Positions 15,120 to 23,886 of a DNA stretch of 42,056 bases are shown piece by piece. This stretch comes from CAYJAY01 sp964368445 (GTDB taxonomy: Bacteria > Bacillota > Clostridia > Oscillospirales > Ruminococcaceae): NCBI GenBank assembly GCA_964368445.1, contig CAYJAY010000020.1, positions 1 through 42,056 of the forward strand, in the 5' to 3' direction. Under the pieces are notes generated by a model. The model searched no databases. It was not told the origin of the DNA and was given only the letters and a program-made list of their open reading frames with translations. Position 1 is the stretch's first letter; every line of letters starts with the position of its first letter. The position numbers were made by a program, and so were the translations under genes.

Positions 15120-15932
15120 TTGCTTAAAGATATAACTTTCGGACAATATGTTTTCGGGAATTCTTTTTTACACAAGATAGACCCGAGAATAAAGATTATA
15201 TTCACAGTTCTGTTAATAACATTGTTGTTTATTGCAGTTAATGTGATAGGGCTTACTTCGGTCACCGTTTTGACGTTTGTTTTGTATGGTGTCGCAAAAA
15301 TACCGCTTAAAATGATAGTCAAAAGTTTAAAACCCATTCTGCCAATAGTTGTGTTCACCTCTATATTAAACATGTTTTTTATAAGCGGCGAACCATTGAT
15401 CTCGTTTTGGGTAATAACTATAACAAAACAAGGGCTTTTCTATGCAGTCATTCTGTCGGTTAGAATTGTGGCGCTTATCTCAATTAGTTCTCTTTTGACA
15501 TATACGACGTCGCCGATTGAACTTACCGACGCAATCGAACGGCTTTTGAGTCCGTTTAAGATTTTTAAACTTCCCGTACACGAACTTGCGCTTATGATGA
15601 CTATTGCGCTTAGGTTTATTCCGACGCTAATAGAGGAAACGGACAAGATAATGAGCGCCCAAAAATCCCGCGGCGCAAACATAGACACAGGCAGTTTGCA
15701 AAGCAGAATTAAATCATTAATTCCAATTTTGATACCTCTTTTTGTGTCGTCGTTTCGACGTGCAGACGAGCTGGCGCTTGCTATGGAATGTCGATGTTAT
15801 AAAGGCGGAGAGGGAAGAACAAGGCTTAAACAGCTTAAATTTAAAGGTGTTGATATAGTTGCTGTTGTACTGTTTCTTTTGTTTTTTTGTGCAATAGTTT
15901 CGACCAACTTGTTTTTTGAGGCGGTGATTTAA
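15120..15932 (+). CDS. ecfT: ECF transporter transmembrane subunit EcfT
   Basis: A 270-residue membrane subunit that couples the ATPases to S components such as BioY, encoded elsewhere in this window. It starts with TTG after an AAGGAAGGAA site. The N-terminus with HKIDPRIKI and the coupling-helix motifs SAQKSRGANI and ALAMECRCYKGGEGRT are characteristic; the usual ARG triplets appear as SRG and CRC here. Four to five hydrophobic helices are visible. truA follows immediately, a common order in Firmicutes (A1-A2-T-truA). Confidence 0.93.
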   Translation: MLKDITFGQYVFGNSFLHKIDPRIKIIFTVLLITLLFIAVNVIGLTSVTVLTFVLYGVAKIPLKMIVKSLKPILPIVVFTSILNMFFISGEPLISFWVITITKQGLFYAVILSVRIVALISISSLLTYTTSPIELTDAIERLLSPFKIFKLPVHELALMMTIALRFIPTLIEETDKIMSAQKSRGANIDTGSLQSRIKSLIPILIPLFVSSFRRADELALAMECRCYKGGEGRTRLKQLKFKGVDIVAVVLFLLFFCAIVSTNLFFEAVI

Positions 15933-15944
15933 ATCCCGAATTTT

Positions 15945-16688
15945 TTGTTTAACATAGCGTTTGTTGGAACAAATTATCACGGTTTTCAAATACAACAAAA
16001 CGCCAACACGGTTCAAAACGAATTTCAAAACGCAATAGAAAAGATATTTAACAAACGCTTTGATATTAAAGGTTGTTCGCGAACCGATAGCGGAGTCCAC
16101 GCAAATTGTTACTATATAAATTCGATAATTGAACAGGATATTTCGCCCCAAAAATTGACAAATGCACTTAATTTTCATCTACCCACAGATATAAGGGTTT
16201 GTAAGACAACTATCGTGTCGGACGATTTCCACGCAAGATATTACGCAAAATCAAAAAGATATGTATACAAAATATGGAACAAACGAGAGATGAACCCGTT
16301 TTTAGAGGGAAGGGCATTGCACTTTATTCCGAAGATTGAACAAGCTAAAATAGACGAGATATCAAAAGTTTTTTTGGGAACACATGATTTTTTGGCTTTT
16401 TGTTCAAATAAAAACGAACAACCTGATACCGTAAGGACGATATACGACATATCGGTTAAACGTGACGGAGAGATTGTGACCGTTTCGGTTCAAGCGGATG
16501 GATTTTTATACAACATGGTTAGAATAATTGTCGGCAGTTTACTTTCGGCTTCGAGAGGAAAGCTTGACAAGCAAGATATTGAAAACATAATTAAAAGTAA
16601 AAAAAGAAACGTCGCTTGTATAACAGCGCCGGCACACGGATTATATTTGGATAGAGTTTACTATGAAAAAGACGATAAACAGATTTGA
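15945..16688 (+). CDS. truA: tRNA pseudouridine synthase TruA
   Basis: Makes pseudouridine at positions 38-40 of the anticodon stem. The catalytic aspartate is in SRTDSGVHA (D48 from the TTG), and GTNYHGFQIQ near the start, YVYKIWNKREMNPF and VQADGFLYNMVRIIVGSLL are typical. The first standard start is TTG at 15945, but its ribosome site would be 18 bp away. GAGGCGGTG at 15918-15926 lies 6 bp before an in-frame ATC at 15933, and starting there gives an N-terminus aligned with family members (PNFLFNIAFVGTNY). A non-standard start is therefore possible. The 3' end overlaps the next gene by 26 bp. Confidence 0.94.
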   Translation: MFNIAFVGTNYHGFQIQQNANTVQNEFQNAIEKIFNKRFDIKGCSRTDSGVHANCYYINSIIEQDISPQKLTNALNFHLPTDIRVCKTTIVSDDFHARYYAKSKRYVYKIWNKREMNPFLEGRALHFIPKIEQAKIDEISKVFLGTHDFLAFCSNKNEQPDTVRTIYDISVKRDGEIVTVSVQADGFLYNMVRIIVGSLLSASRGKLDKQDIENIIKSKKRNVACITAPAHGLYLDRVYYEKDDKQI

Positions 16689-17826
16689 TGAAATTGAACA
16701 GATAAGACGCAAAAAACGCCGTAAAGTTAAAACAAGAAGGTTTTTGGGTCTGCTCGTTATTGTGACGGTTGTCGCTGTCGCCGTTTTAATAGTGGTTAAC
16801 GTTATGGGAGAAGAAAACTATAAAAAACTAAGAAACACGCTGTCGCTTTATATGGCGGCCGTAAGCAGATTTCCCATTACATATAACAATCCTACCCCTG
16901 AAACTATAGACCAACTGGGTCGAGGATTTGCGGCGCTAAACGAAGAAACACTGATTATGTATGCACAAAACGGTGAAATTTTCTCCGAAATCATACATGG
17001 AATGACAAGCCCCGATATCGTTTCCAACGAAACAAAGACGCTTTTATTTGCAAGAGGAAGCAAAGAAATTATCTTAACAAACCATTCGTTTATCGAAAAA
17101 AAATGGTCGACCGATGGTACTATTATAGACGCGGATATCGCAGATGACGGAACGATTGCGGTGTTGAGCGACAGCGAGCGATACACCTGTGAGATGACGG
17201 TTTATGACAACGAAACGTTAGCGCAACTGTTTACTTGGTATGAAGCCGACGGGTTTCCTATTTCGGTTGAGATGACGCCAAACGGAAACCGAGCGGTGGT
17301 TGTTACGACAAGGCTTGAAAACATGAAAATCGTTACAGAAGTAACGGTCGTAGACATAAACGAAGCAAAAGAAAGCACAACTTTTTTAATAGACCAGCTT
17401 CCGATAAACGTGACTGTAGGTCAAAATGAAATGTATTTTGTTCAGCAAGATAAAATGTTGAAATATAATTTTAACGGAGAAGTTGTTGCGGAATATTCTT
17501 TTTCAAATCTACCGCTTATAAATATTTCAAACGACAACGGAGATAACTTTGCGCTTTTATTTGGGGATAACAACATGTCTTCGATTAATTATGTCGTTGT
17601 GGTAGACGGAAACTTGAAAGAGCTTACAAAAATCCCCGATATAGGCTATGTTGCGGATATGTATATAAACAGAAGTGGACTGTATATCCTTTCAAAAAAC
17701 ACCATAAATGAATGGTCTTTTGGAGGAAACCCCCGTGATGTTATTAATGTTGACTTTGGCGGAATTAATATTTTTGTTGACTTTGATATATATGTTTTTT
17801 TCCCAAACAGAATAGAAAAAATTTAA
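16663..17826 (+). CDS. Single-pass membrane protein with propeller-like extracellular domain (DUF5711-like)
   Basis: A 387-residue protein. A basic N-terminus with RRKKRRKVKTRR is followed by one membrane helix (about 27-48). The remaining 340 residues are beta-rich and contain repeated patterns such as ADIADDGTIAVLSD and VEMTPNGNRAVVV, suggestive of a beta-propeller outside the membrane. The layout agrees with the DUF5711 family as I remember it. Function is unknown. It overlaps truA by 26 bp and is followed 30 bp later by a CvpA-family gene, which suggests an envelope role. No catalytic motif is visible. Confidence 0.72.
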   Translation: MKKTINRFDEIEQIRRKKRRKVKTRRFLGLLVIVTVVAVAVLIVVNVMGEENYKKLRNTLSLYMAAVSRFPITYNNPTPETIDQLGRGFAALNEETLIMYAQNGEIFSEIIHGMTSPDIVSNETKTLLFARGSKEIILTNHSFIEKKWSTDGTIIDADIADDGTIAVLSDSERYTCEMTVYDNETLAQLFTWYEADGFPISVEMTPNGNRAVVVTTRLENMKIVTEVTVVDINEAKESTTFLIDQLPINVTVGQNEMYFVQQDKMLKYNFNGEVVAEYSFSNLPLINISNDNGDNFALLFGDNNMSSINYVVVVDGNLKELTKIPDIGYVADMYINRSGLYILSKNTINEWSFGGNPRDVINVDFGGINIFVDFDIYVFFPNRIEKI

Positions 17827-17856
17827 TTGTTAAAAATAGTTTTAGGAGTGTGAATT

Positions 17857-18540
17857 ATGAATTTAGGAATCGATATTGCAGTAGTTGTTATCGTTATTGT
17901 GAGCGTCATCTTTGGTTTTAAGCGTGGGCTTTTAAGCTCGCTTATATCGCTTGCGGGTTCGATAGCTTCGTTTATAGGAGCAAGCTACCTTTCGGACATC
18001 GTCTCAAGATGGGTATACGATACTTTTATATCAAGTAGGATAGTTTCAAGTATTTCGGACAATATAACCCAATCGACGGATGGCGACAGTTTTTTGAATA
18101 TGCTTGAAAACAGCTCACTTGGTAACTTCATAGACATGCAAAAGGCAACAGACGCAATTGGCGGATTTTTTCAAGGGGCTTCTGACCTTGACCCAAGCGG
18201 AAATGCCGAACTTTTAGCCAACACTCTTGTTATGCCGTCGGTTGTTTCGGTTATTAATATAATAGTTTTCATACTGTTGTTAATAATATTTCTAACTTTG
18301 TGTGGTATAATTATAAAAGTCTCGGACGGCTTAAACTATGTTCCGATCATCGGTGGTCTTAACAGGTTTTTTGGCGGTGTTGTCGGGGTGTTTATCGGAG
18401 TTGTGATATGTGTTATAATTGCTACACTCGTTAATATTATAATTCCGCTTTTAAATTCGAGCGATCTTATAGAGTCTTGGATAGATAATTCGACGGTGTT
18501 CTCGATTATATACTATAACAATCCATTCAGAATGTTCTAA
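17857..18540 (+). CDS. CvpA-family membrane protein
   Basis: A 227-residue membrane protein with the CvpA N-terminus: IDIAVVVIVIVSVIFGFKRG followed by LLSSLISLAGSIASF, then a soluble middle and two or three further helices around residues 128-200. CvpA proteins are linked to colicin V secretion in E. coli and to envelope homeostasis more widely. Its molecular function is uncertain. The start has a TTAGGAG site. It shares its strand and likely transcript with the DUF5711-like gene. Confidence 0.85.
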   Translation: MNLGIDIAVVVIVIVSVIFGFKRGLLSSLISLAGSIASFIGASYLSDIVSRWVYDTFISSRIVSSISDNITQSTDGDSFLNMLENSSLGNFIDMQKATDAIGGFFQGASDLDPSGNAELLANTLVMPSVVSVINIIVFILLLIIFLTLCGIIIKVSDGLNYVPIIGGLNRFFGGVVGVFIGVVICVIIATLVNIIIPLLNSSDLIESWIDNSTVFSIIYYNNPFRMF

Positions 18541-18596
18541 TTTTTTATGAAAAGACGTTTGGTCAATTTTAAATTAAGATAAGGTAAATTAATATT

Positions 18597-20888
18597 ATGA
18601 TGGTATGTACAAAATGCAAAAAACGTCCGGCGGTCGTTTTTATGACCAGAATAGAGGGAGAAAAAACTATCAATGAAGGTCTTTGCCTTGTTTGTGCAAA
18701 AGAACTGGGGATAAAACCTGTTGACGATTTGATGAAAAAATTCGGAATAAGCGACGACGATCTTGAAAATTTTTCTGAACAATTTTTAACCCCCGATATT
18801 ATGGGCGAAAACAACGAAGAAACCGATTTCGAGCCGGGAGGTTCGCCGGCGTTTCCGTCGTTTTTGATGGGGGGGGCGTCTCCGCTTGGCGGAGGTGAGC
18901 GCCCGAAATCGCCTGAGGATAAAGAGAAAAAGAAAAAGAAAAAAGAAGACAAAGAGCCGGAGGCTCCAAAGCGAAAGTTTCTTGATAACTATTGCGACAA
19001 CCTAACAAAAAAAGCAAAAGACGGAAAACTCGACAGAATTATAGGACGCGACAGAGAGATATACAGGACGCTTCAAATTCTTTCGAGACGTCAAAAAAAC
19101 AACCCATGTCTAATCGGTGAGGCAGGTGTCGGCAAGACGGCGATTGCAGAGGGTATTGCGCTTAAAATAGTGAACAAAGAGGTTCCGCCAAGGGTTAAAG
19201 ATAAAGAGATTTTTCTTTTGGACTTAACCGCACTTGTCGCAGGAACACAGTTTAGGGGGCAGTTTGAAAGCCGTGTTAAAGGATTAATAAACGAAGTTAA
19301 AGAAGACGGCAACATAATTTTGTTTATAGACGAGGTCCATAACTTAACGGGTGCGGGGGATAGCGAAGGTGCAATGAACGCCGCAAACATCCTCAAACCC
19401 GCTCTTTCAAGGGGTGAGATACAGGTTATTGGAGCGACTACGTTTTCCGAATACCGCAAGCATATCGAAAAAGACCAAGCTTTGGAACGACGTTTTCAAC
19501 CTGTTAAGATCGAAGAACCCTCGTTTTCGGATACGATAGAGATGCTTAAAGGCATCAAAGAATACTATGAAAATCACCACCATGTAAAATATAGCAACAG
19601 TATAATTGAACTCATTGTCTCGCTTTCCGAGAGATATATAACAGACAGGTTTCTGCCGGACAAAGCCATCGATCTTTTGGACGAGGCGGCAGCTTGCCGT
19701 GCAATTAGAAGCGCAGAGCTTGCGGAATACGACGAGATATCCAAAAACAAGGCGTTGCTTGAAAAGGCGGTAGTTAAAGAAGAGGATAAGGAAGACGGCG
19801 AAGAAATAGATTTTGAGCGTCTCGCAAAGATAAAAAGCGAGATCTTAAAATATGACAGCCGATTGGCAGAGCTTCAAGAAACGGTGGACAACCTTCACAT
19901 AACCCCTGATGATGTTGCAAAGGTGGTTGAACTTTGGACAGGAATTCCGGCAGCAAAGGTTGAGAAGGACGAATATAAAAAAGTTGCCGGATTAAACGAT
20001 TCGATTAAACAAAAGATAATCGGCCAAGACGAAGCTGTGGAGCTTGTGTCCAACGCGATTAAACGTTCAAGGGTCGGGCTTCAAAAGAGAAGACGCCCGG
20101 CATCGTTTATCTTTGTAGGTCCTACCGGGGTTGGAAAAACCGAACTTGTTAAAGTTTTGGCAGAGGAACTTTTTGACTCGGTCGATCCGCTCATAAGGCT
20201 TGACATGTCGGAATATATGGAAAAACACGCTGTTTCAAGGCTCATTGGTTCGCCGCCCGGATATGTTGGATATGACGAAGCGGGGCAACTTACCGAAAAA
20301 GTCAGAAGAAAACCATATAGTGTGGTGTTATTCGATGAGATAGAAAAGGCGCATCCAGATGTCATGAACATTCTTTTGCAGATACTTGATGAAGGCAAAG
20401 TTAACGACGCCCACGGCAGGACAGTGAACTTTGAAAACACCGTTATAGTCATGACAAGCAACGCCGGTTCAAGCGATAAATCTGGCATGGCAGGGTTTGG
20501 GCAGAAGATAAGCGATATGTCGAAAGAGAAATGTCTTAAAGCATTAAACGATTTCTTGCGCCCCGAATTTTTAAGCAGGGTTGACGAGATAGTTGTTTTC
20601 AATGGGCTTCCGCTTGAAAGCCTCATGAAGATAGCGTCTCTTATGCTTGAAGAGATGCGCGAACCGCTACTCGACAAAAATATCGTGTTGAAATATGACG
20701 ATGAGGCGCTTACAACGCTTGCGGAAATTAGCGACGACGGGAAGTTTGGAGCAAGGGATCTTCGCAAAAACATACGAAAGAAGATAGAGGATAAGATAGC
20801 GACGTTAATTGTTGAACAAGATGAGCCGATAGCGTTAATAGAAATATCGGCTAAAGACAGCGAGATAACAGTTGTCACAAAACAATAA
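18597..20888 (+). CDS. clpE: ClpE-like AAA+ unfoldase with N-terminal zinc finger
   Basis: A 763-residue Clp/Hsp100 ATPase. The N-terminus is a four-cysteine zinc finger (C4, C7, C30, C33), as in ClpE, instead of the double Clp-N repeat. A low-complexity Gly/Pro/Lys linker covers about 78-125. The first AAA+ domain has Walker A GEAGVGKT (174-181) and Walker B FIDEVHNL (243-250). A short coiled-coil middle domain lies at about 375-435. The second has Walker A GPTGVGKT (508-515) and Walker B LFDEIEKA (578-585). A GMAGFGQ loop (630-636) is in the position of the ClpP-docking xGF loop. It probably unfolds misfolded proteins for ClpP. No CtsR or McsA/B genes are adjacent. Confidence 0.88.
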   Translation: MMVCTKCKKRPAVVFMTRIEGEKTINEGLCLVCAKELGIKPVDDLMKKFGISDDDLENFSEQFLTPDIMGENNEETDFEPGGSPAFPSFLMGGASPLGGGERPKSPEDKEKKKKKKEDKEPEAPKRKFLDNYCDNLTKKAKDGKLDRIIGRDREIYRTLQILSRRQKNNPCLIGEAGVGKTAIAEGIALKIVNKEVPPRVKDKEIFLLDLTALVAGTQFRGQFESRVKGLINEVKEDGNIILFIDEVHNLTGAGDSEGAMNAANILKPALSRGEIQVIGATTFSEYRKHIEKDQALERRFQPVKIEEPSFSDTIEMLKGIKEYYENHHHVKYSNSIIELIVSLSERYITDRFLPDKAIDLLDEAAACRAIRSAELAEYDEISKNKALLEKAVVKEEDKEDGEEIDFERLAKIKSEILKYDSRLAELQETVDNLHITPDDVAKVVELWTGIPAAKVEKDEYKKVAGLNDSIKQKIIGQDEAVELVSNAIKRSRVGLQKRRRPASFIFVGPTGVGKTELVKVLAEELFDSVDPLIRLDMSEYMEKHAVSRLIGSPPGYVGYDEAGQLTEKVRRKPYSVVLFDEIEKAHPDVMNILLQILDEGKVNDAHGRTVNFENTVIVMTSNAGSSDKSGMAGFGQKISDMSKEKCLKALNDFLRPEFLSRVDEIVVFNGLPLESLMKIASLMLEEMREPLLDKNIVLKYDDEALTTLAEISDDGKFGARDLRKNIRKKIEDKIATLIVEQDEPIALIEISAKDSEITVVTKQ

Positions 20889-20910
20889 GAAAAGTTAATT
20901 TTAATACAAC

Positions 20911-20949
20911 ATAAAAAACATCTCCCGAAAAAACGAGAGATGTTTTTTT
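20911..20949. terminator. Bidirectional terminator between clpE and the chemoreceptor gene
   Basis: ACATCTC and GAGATGT form the stem with an A-rich loop. A runs precede it and seven T residues follow, so it can serve both converging genes. Confidence 0.88.
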
Positions 20950-20970
20950 GACTATGTCTTTTTTTAGGAT

Positions 20971-22320
20971 TTATTCAGAAATCGCATTATTGATGTTGCC
21001 TATCTCGTCCGAGATAACATATGCTATGTTGTTGCTTTCGACAGCAGTTCTCGAAGTTGCGGTGATCATGTCTAGGATTTCGTTCATATGTTCAAGAGTT
21101 TGTTCAACTGTTTGAACTTGTTTATCGATTTTTTCGTTGATTAAGATAGATTTCTTTGCAGTTTCGCTTGAAACTTTTATGACTTCGCTCATTTGAATTG
21201 CGGCATCTTTAATGAACTTTGCGCCTTTTTGAACGCTTGCTATCGACTCGGTGACAAGCGCTCGGCTTTCGTTTGCCGATGACGAACTTTTGGTTGCAAG
21301 GTTTTGAACTTCTTCCGCAACAACAGCAAATCCTTTTCCGGCAGCACCTGCACTCGCGGCTTCAATAGAAGCGTTTAAAGCAAGTAAGTTTGTTTGGAAA
21401 GCGATGTCTTCGATGTTTTTGATTATGTCAATTATTTTTTGGCTGGAAACTTCCATCTCGTTTATTGCTTCAACCGCAAGTGTCATGTTATTGTTGTTTT
21501 TCTCGAGGATATCTACGCTGTTTGACGCCATGTTGGATGAATCCAACGCGACTTGTTGGGTTTCCTTGATGTCTTGAACCATCTCTTTGCTTTTATCTGT
21601 TAGATTTTGGACTATTAAACTTTGGTTTTCTGCGGCTGTGGTTAGGTCGTTTGACATCGAAAGCATCTGTGTTGAAGTCGATTTAAGGGTTTCCAAGCGT
21701 TGCTTGATAGTTTCAAAGATCTCTTCGATGCTTTGCGATTGTGTGCGCTGTTCTTCCATTTGATCTTCAAGTTGAAGCATAAGATTTTCGGAGGTTAACT
21801 CTTTGTCGCTTGAACTTTTTAAAAATTTAATTCCCCAGTCAAGCAGGAAATAAACAAATATTATGCTAAAGTTAAACCCGGCAAATGTTCGCGAAATATA
21901 CGAGTTTGACACACCGGCGAAAAGTTGTTCGTTGAAAAAAATGTATCCGCCAACAAAGATAACATTTGTTGTTATCCAGTGTGTAACGACGGTGGTTTTA
22001 AGGTAGTATAATGCGTTGAACGTTATAACCGAGGTTATAAGAGTGAACCCGGCGATGAACTCTCCGCCGACCAGACTGAAAAACATAATTACAGAGTATT
22101 GTGCGTACGCAATAATTCTTATAGTTGTGGAGATTTTTAAAAATTTTAAAGATAATCGAACTGATAGAAGAATTAGGGCAGTGCCAATAAAAACACCTAT
22201 CGCCGAGATGTATTCTTTGCCCAATAGGTTGATTATCGTGTACACAACTCCACCAACCAATAAAACTATCTGGTTGATAAAAAGAAGTTTGGATGTTTTT
22301 ATAACGCCTTTTGTAGTCAT
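20971..22320 (-). CDS. Methyl-accepting chemotaxis-type protein with multi-helix N-terminus
   Basis: A 449-residue receptor. Residues 12-165 hold about five or six hydrophobic helices with very short loops, so no periplasmic-type ligand domain exists. From about residue 175 a long coiled coil leads to the MCP signalling tip IEDIAFQTNLLALNASIEAA (303-322) and GKGFAVVAEEVQNLA (328-342). Such tips bind CheA and CheW. No che or flagellar genes lie in the window. Sensing through the membrane core (for example of membrane state or proton motive force) is a guess. An AAGAGGAAA ribosome site precedes the ATG. Confidence 0.87.
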   Translation of the reverse strand: MTTKGVIKTSKLLFINQIVLLVGGVVYTIINLLGKEYISAIGVFIGTALILLSVRLSLKFLKISTTIRIIAYAQYSVIMFFSLVGGEFIAGFTLITSVITFNALYYLKTTVVTHWITTNVIFVGGYIFFNEQLFAGVSNSYISRTFAGFNFSIIFVYFLLDWGIKFLKSSSDKELTSENLMLQLEDQMEEQRTQSQSIEEIFETIKQRLETLKSTSTQMLSMSNDLTTAAENQSLIVQNLTDKSKEMVQDIKETQQVALDSSNMASNSVDILEKNNNNMTLAVEAINEMEVSSQKIIDIIKNIEDIAFQTNLLALNASIEAASAGAAGKGFAVVAEEVQNLATKSSSSANESRALVTESIASVQKGAKFIKDAAIQMSEVIKVSSETAKKSILINEKIDKQVQTVEQTLEHMNEILDMITATSRTAVESNNIAYVISDEIGNINNAISE

Positions 22321-22388
22321 TTTATTTTCCTCTTAAAATTACTTTTTTGTTACTATTATATTATTATTATAAAGTAAAATTATTAAAT

Positions 22389-23135
22389 TTACTTTGCATA
22401 ATTGTTAAAATCTGAAACGGAACCGTTAAAAACGTTTAAATCTATATATCGTTCAACACCTTTGTATCCTAAAAGTTCCCCTTTATCGGAATATTGCCAA
22501 AAAACCCAATCGCGTCCATCCGGCATAAAAGGTTTTATGTAAACGTTTCTAATCCAAATATCGTTGTTTTCATAACTTTCTGAAATATAAAGTCTGTAAG
22601 ATTTTTGTGTAGCGTATATTATGGGGTCAAGACCATAGTGCTCTTTTAACATCTCGATTAAAACGTCAAGTTGTTTTTGTGTTTCTTGTTTGTTTGGAAG
22701 ATTTCTTTCTTTATCCCCATAAAACTCAATGTCGATAACGGGGGGCAACATGTTTTCCGTTATCGGAACATGTTTAATAAAATTCTCCGCTTGCGTTTTG
22801 CCCTCACTGTCATAGCTGAAAAAATGGTATGCGGAAATTCTAAGCGGAGTTTTTAATGCTTCGGTATAGTTATATTCAAAATCAGGGTCGACAAAAGAAC
22901 TTCCCTCGGTGGCTTTTATAAACGCAAAACTTATGTCTTGGCTAGAAAGTAGTTCCCAGTCTATCTCGCCTTGGTATGAGGAAACATCAATACCGACAAC
23001 AGGGTATTGCTGCTTGTTGGGGGTTATTATACGTATGCTTCCGGTATAGATAAAAGCTATAAACAAGCTTAAAAATAAAAGTAAAATAAAAACTAAAACT
23101 ATATAAATTCTCAGACTATTATCTTTTTTATTCAT
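22389..23135 (-). CDS. GH25 family muramidase with N-terminal membrane anchor
   Basis: A 248-residue lysozyme-type cell wall hydrolase cutting the beta-1,4 bond between N-acetylmuramic acid and N-acetylglucosamine. I start at the ATG at 23135; a TTG just upstream is less likely. Residues 9-31 are a signal anchor. The GH25 domain shows GIDVSSYQGEIDW with D50, FAFIKATEG, YHFFSYD, and the catalytic PVIDIEF with D135 and E137, ending in WVFWQYS. The domain occupies almost the whole protein with no binding repeats, which suggests a housekeeping wall enzyme rather than a phage lysin. Confidence 0.9.
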   Translation of the reverse strand: MNKKDNSLRIYIVLVFILLLFLSLFIAFIYTGSIRIITPNKQQYPVVGIDVSSYQGEIDWELLSSQDISFAFIKATEGSSFVDPDFEYNYTEALKTPLRISAYHFFSYDSEGKTQAENFIKHVPITENMLPPVIDIEFYGDKERNLPNKQETQKQLDVLIEMLKEHYGLDPIIYATQKSYRLYISESYENNDIWIRNVYIKPFMPDGRDWVFWQYSDKGELLGYKGVERYIDLNVFNGSVSDFNNYAK

Positions 23136-23251
23136 CAAAACATCTCGTTTCTGTTTTTTTTGAAAGCAAAATAAAAGACGCTGAGCCCAAAATTAATGAA
23201 CCTAACGTCACGTTGGTAGTGAAAGTGCCGTTATAGGAACTACTGAATAAA

Positions 23252-23348
23252 GAGCAAAACCGCAAAAACCTAAAGTGAGAGCGAAACGTAGCAAGGGCGT
23301 TTACAATCGAATAGACGAGCCCAAGCGACAGATTTTGCGGAAAAGTAG
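23252..23348. repeat. tRNA-adjacent repeat, copy 1
   Basis: This stretch (containing GCGAAACGTAGCAAGGGCG, GTTTACAATCGA and GACGAGCCCAAGCGACAG) is clearly related to 41437-41531. Both copies lie about 80-135 bp past the 3' end of a minus-strand tRNA gene. The surrounding gap 23139-23393 has no other recognisable feature. Confidence 0.7.
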
Positions 23349-23393
23349 GAGCAATAAAGCGGAGTTCTTGATTATTTTTATAATTTTACAGAC

Positions 23394-23427
23394 AAAAATC
23401 GTCACAAACTAAGCGAAGTTTGTGACG
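23394..23427 (-). terminator. Terminator of the tRNA-Gln/tRNA-Pro unit
   Basis: Perfect 11-bp arms at 23400-23410 and 23417-23427 with a six-base loop. On the minus strand the stem is followed by ATTTTTG. Confidence 0.8.
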
Positions 23428-23430
23428 ACG

Positions 23431-23507
23431 TGGTCGGAGTGCGGGGATTCGAACCCCGGGCCTCTTGGTCCCGAACCAAGCGCGATACCAAACTTCGCCA
23501 CACCCCG
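23431..23507 (-). tRNA. tRNA-Pro(CGG)
   Basis: A 77-base gene. Acceptor CGGGGTG pairs with CACTCCG, the anticodon stem CTTGG/CCAAG encloses the loop TTCGGGA (anticodon CGG), the T loop is TTCGAAT, the discriminator is A, and CCA is encoded. It is the second gene of a two-tRNA transcript. Confidence 0.97.
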
Positions 23508-23536
23508 ATATATATTGTACTCAACTGCTTGTTTGT

Positions 23537-23610
23537 TGGTTGCGGAACTAGGATTCGAACCCAGACAAACAGAGTCAGAGTCTGTCGTGCTACCGTTACA
23601 CAATTCCGCA
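23537..23610 (-). tRNA. tRNA-Gln(CTG)
   Basis: A 74-base gene. Acceptor TGCGGAA pairs with TTCCGCA, anticodon stem ACAGA/TCTGT encloses the loop CTCTGAC (anticodon CTG), the discriminator is A, and CCA is encoded. It is the first gene of the pair, 29 bp before tRNA-Pro. Confidence 0.97.
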
Positions 23611-23623
23611 CCACGTAAAGAAT

Positions 23624-23651
23624 ATTATACCTAAATTAAAAAAAAAGTCAA
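23624..23651 (-). promoter_or_regulatory. Promoter of the tRNA-Gln/tRNA-Pro unit
   Basis: On the minus strand, TTGACT, a 16-base T-rich spacer and TATAAT, ending 13 bp before the tRNA-Gln 5' end. The rest of the gap to 23886 shows no clear feature. Confidence 0.85.
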
Positions 23652-23886
23652 TATAAAAACAGTAATTTATCGAGTTTTTTAAATTAATTTTTAATATTTT
23701 GCTGTTGTAGGTAGTTTTTATGGTATACTTATAAAGTTGTGTTGTGATCTAAATTAAAAGTAAACTGTTTTTCAACCCTTAAAAAGGTAGAGATAAATAA
23801 TATAAATACTTTCTTTTAAAATGATAACAAAAAGTTTGAATCACAAGCAAAAAAATTAATAACAGAAAAGATTAATCGGTGCTTTG

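Noticed and set aside
18561..18567. GGTCAA before clpE as a CtsR operator
   Set aside because: CtsR sites need two heptads in direct repeat; only one partial copy is present.
23422..23634. ORFs on both strands over the tRNA-Pro/tRNA-Gln pair
   Set aside because: They are translations of the tRNA genes and have no ribosome site.
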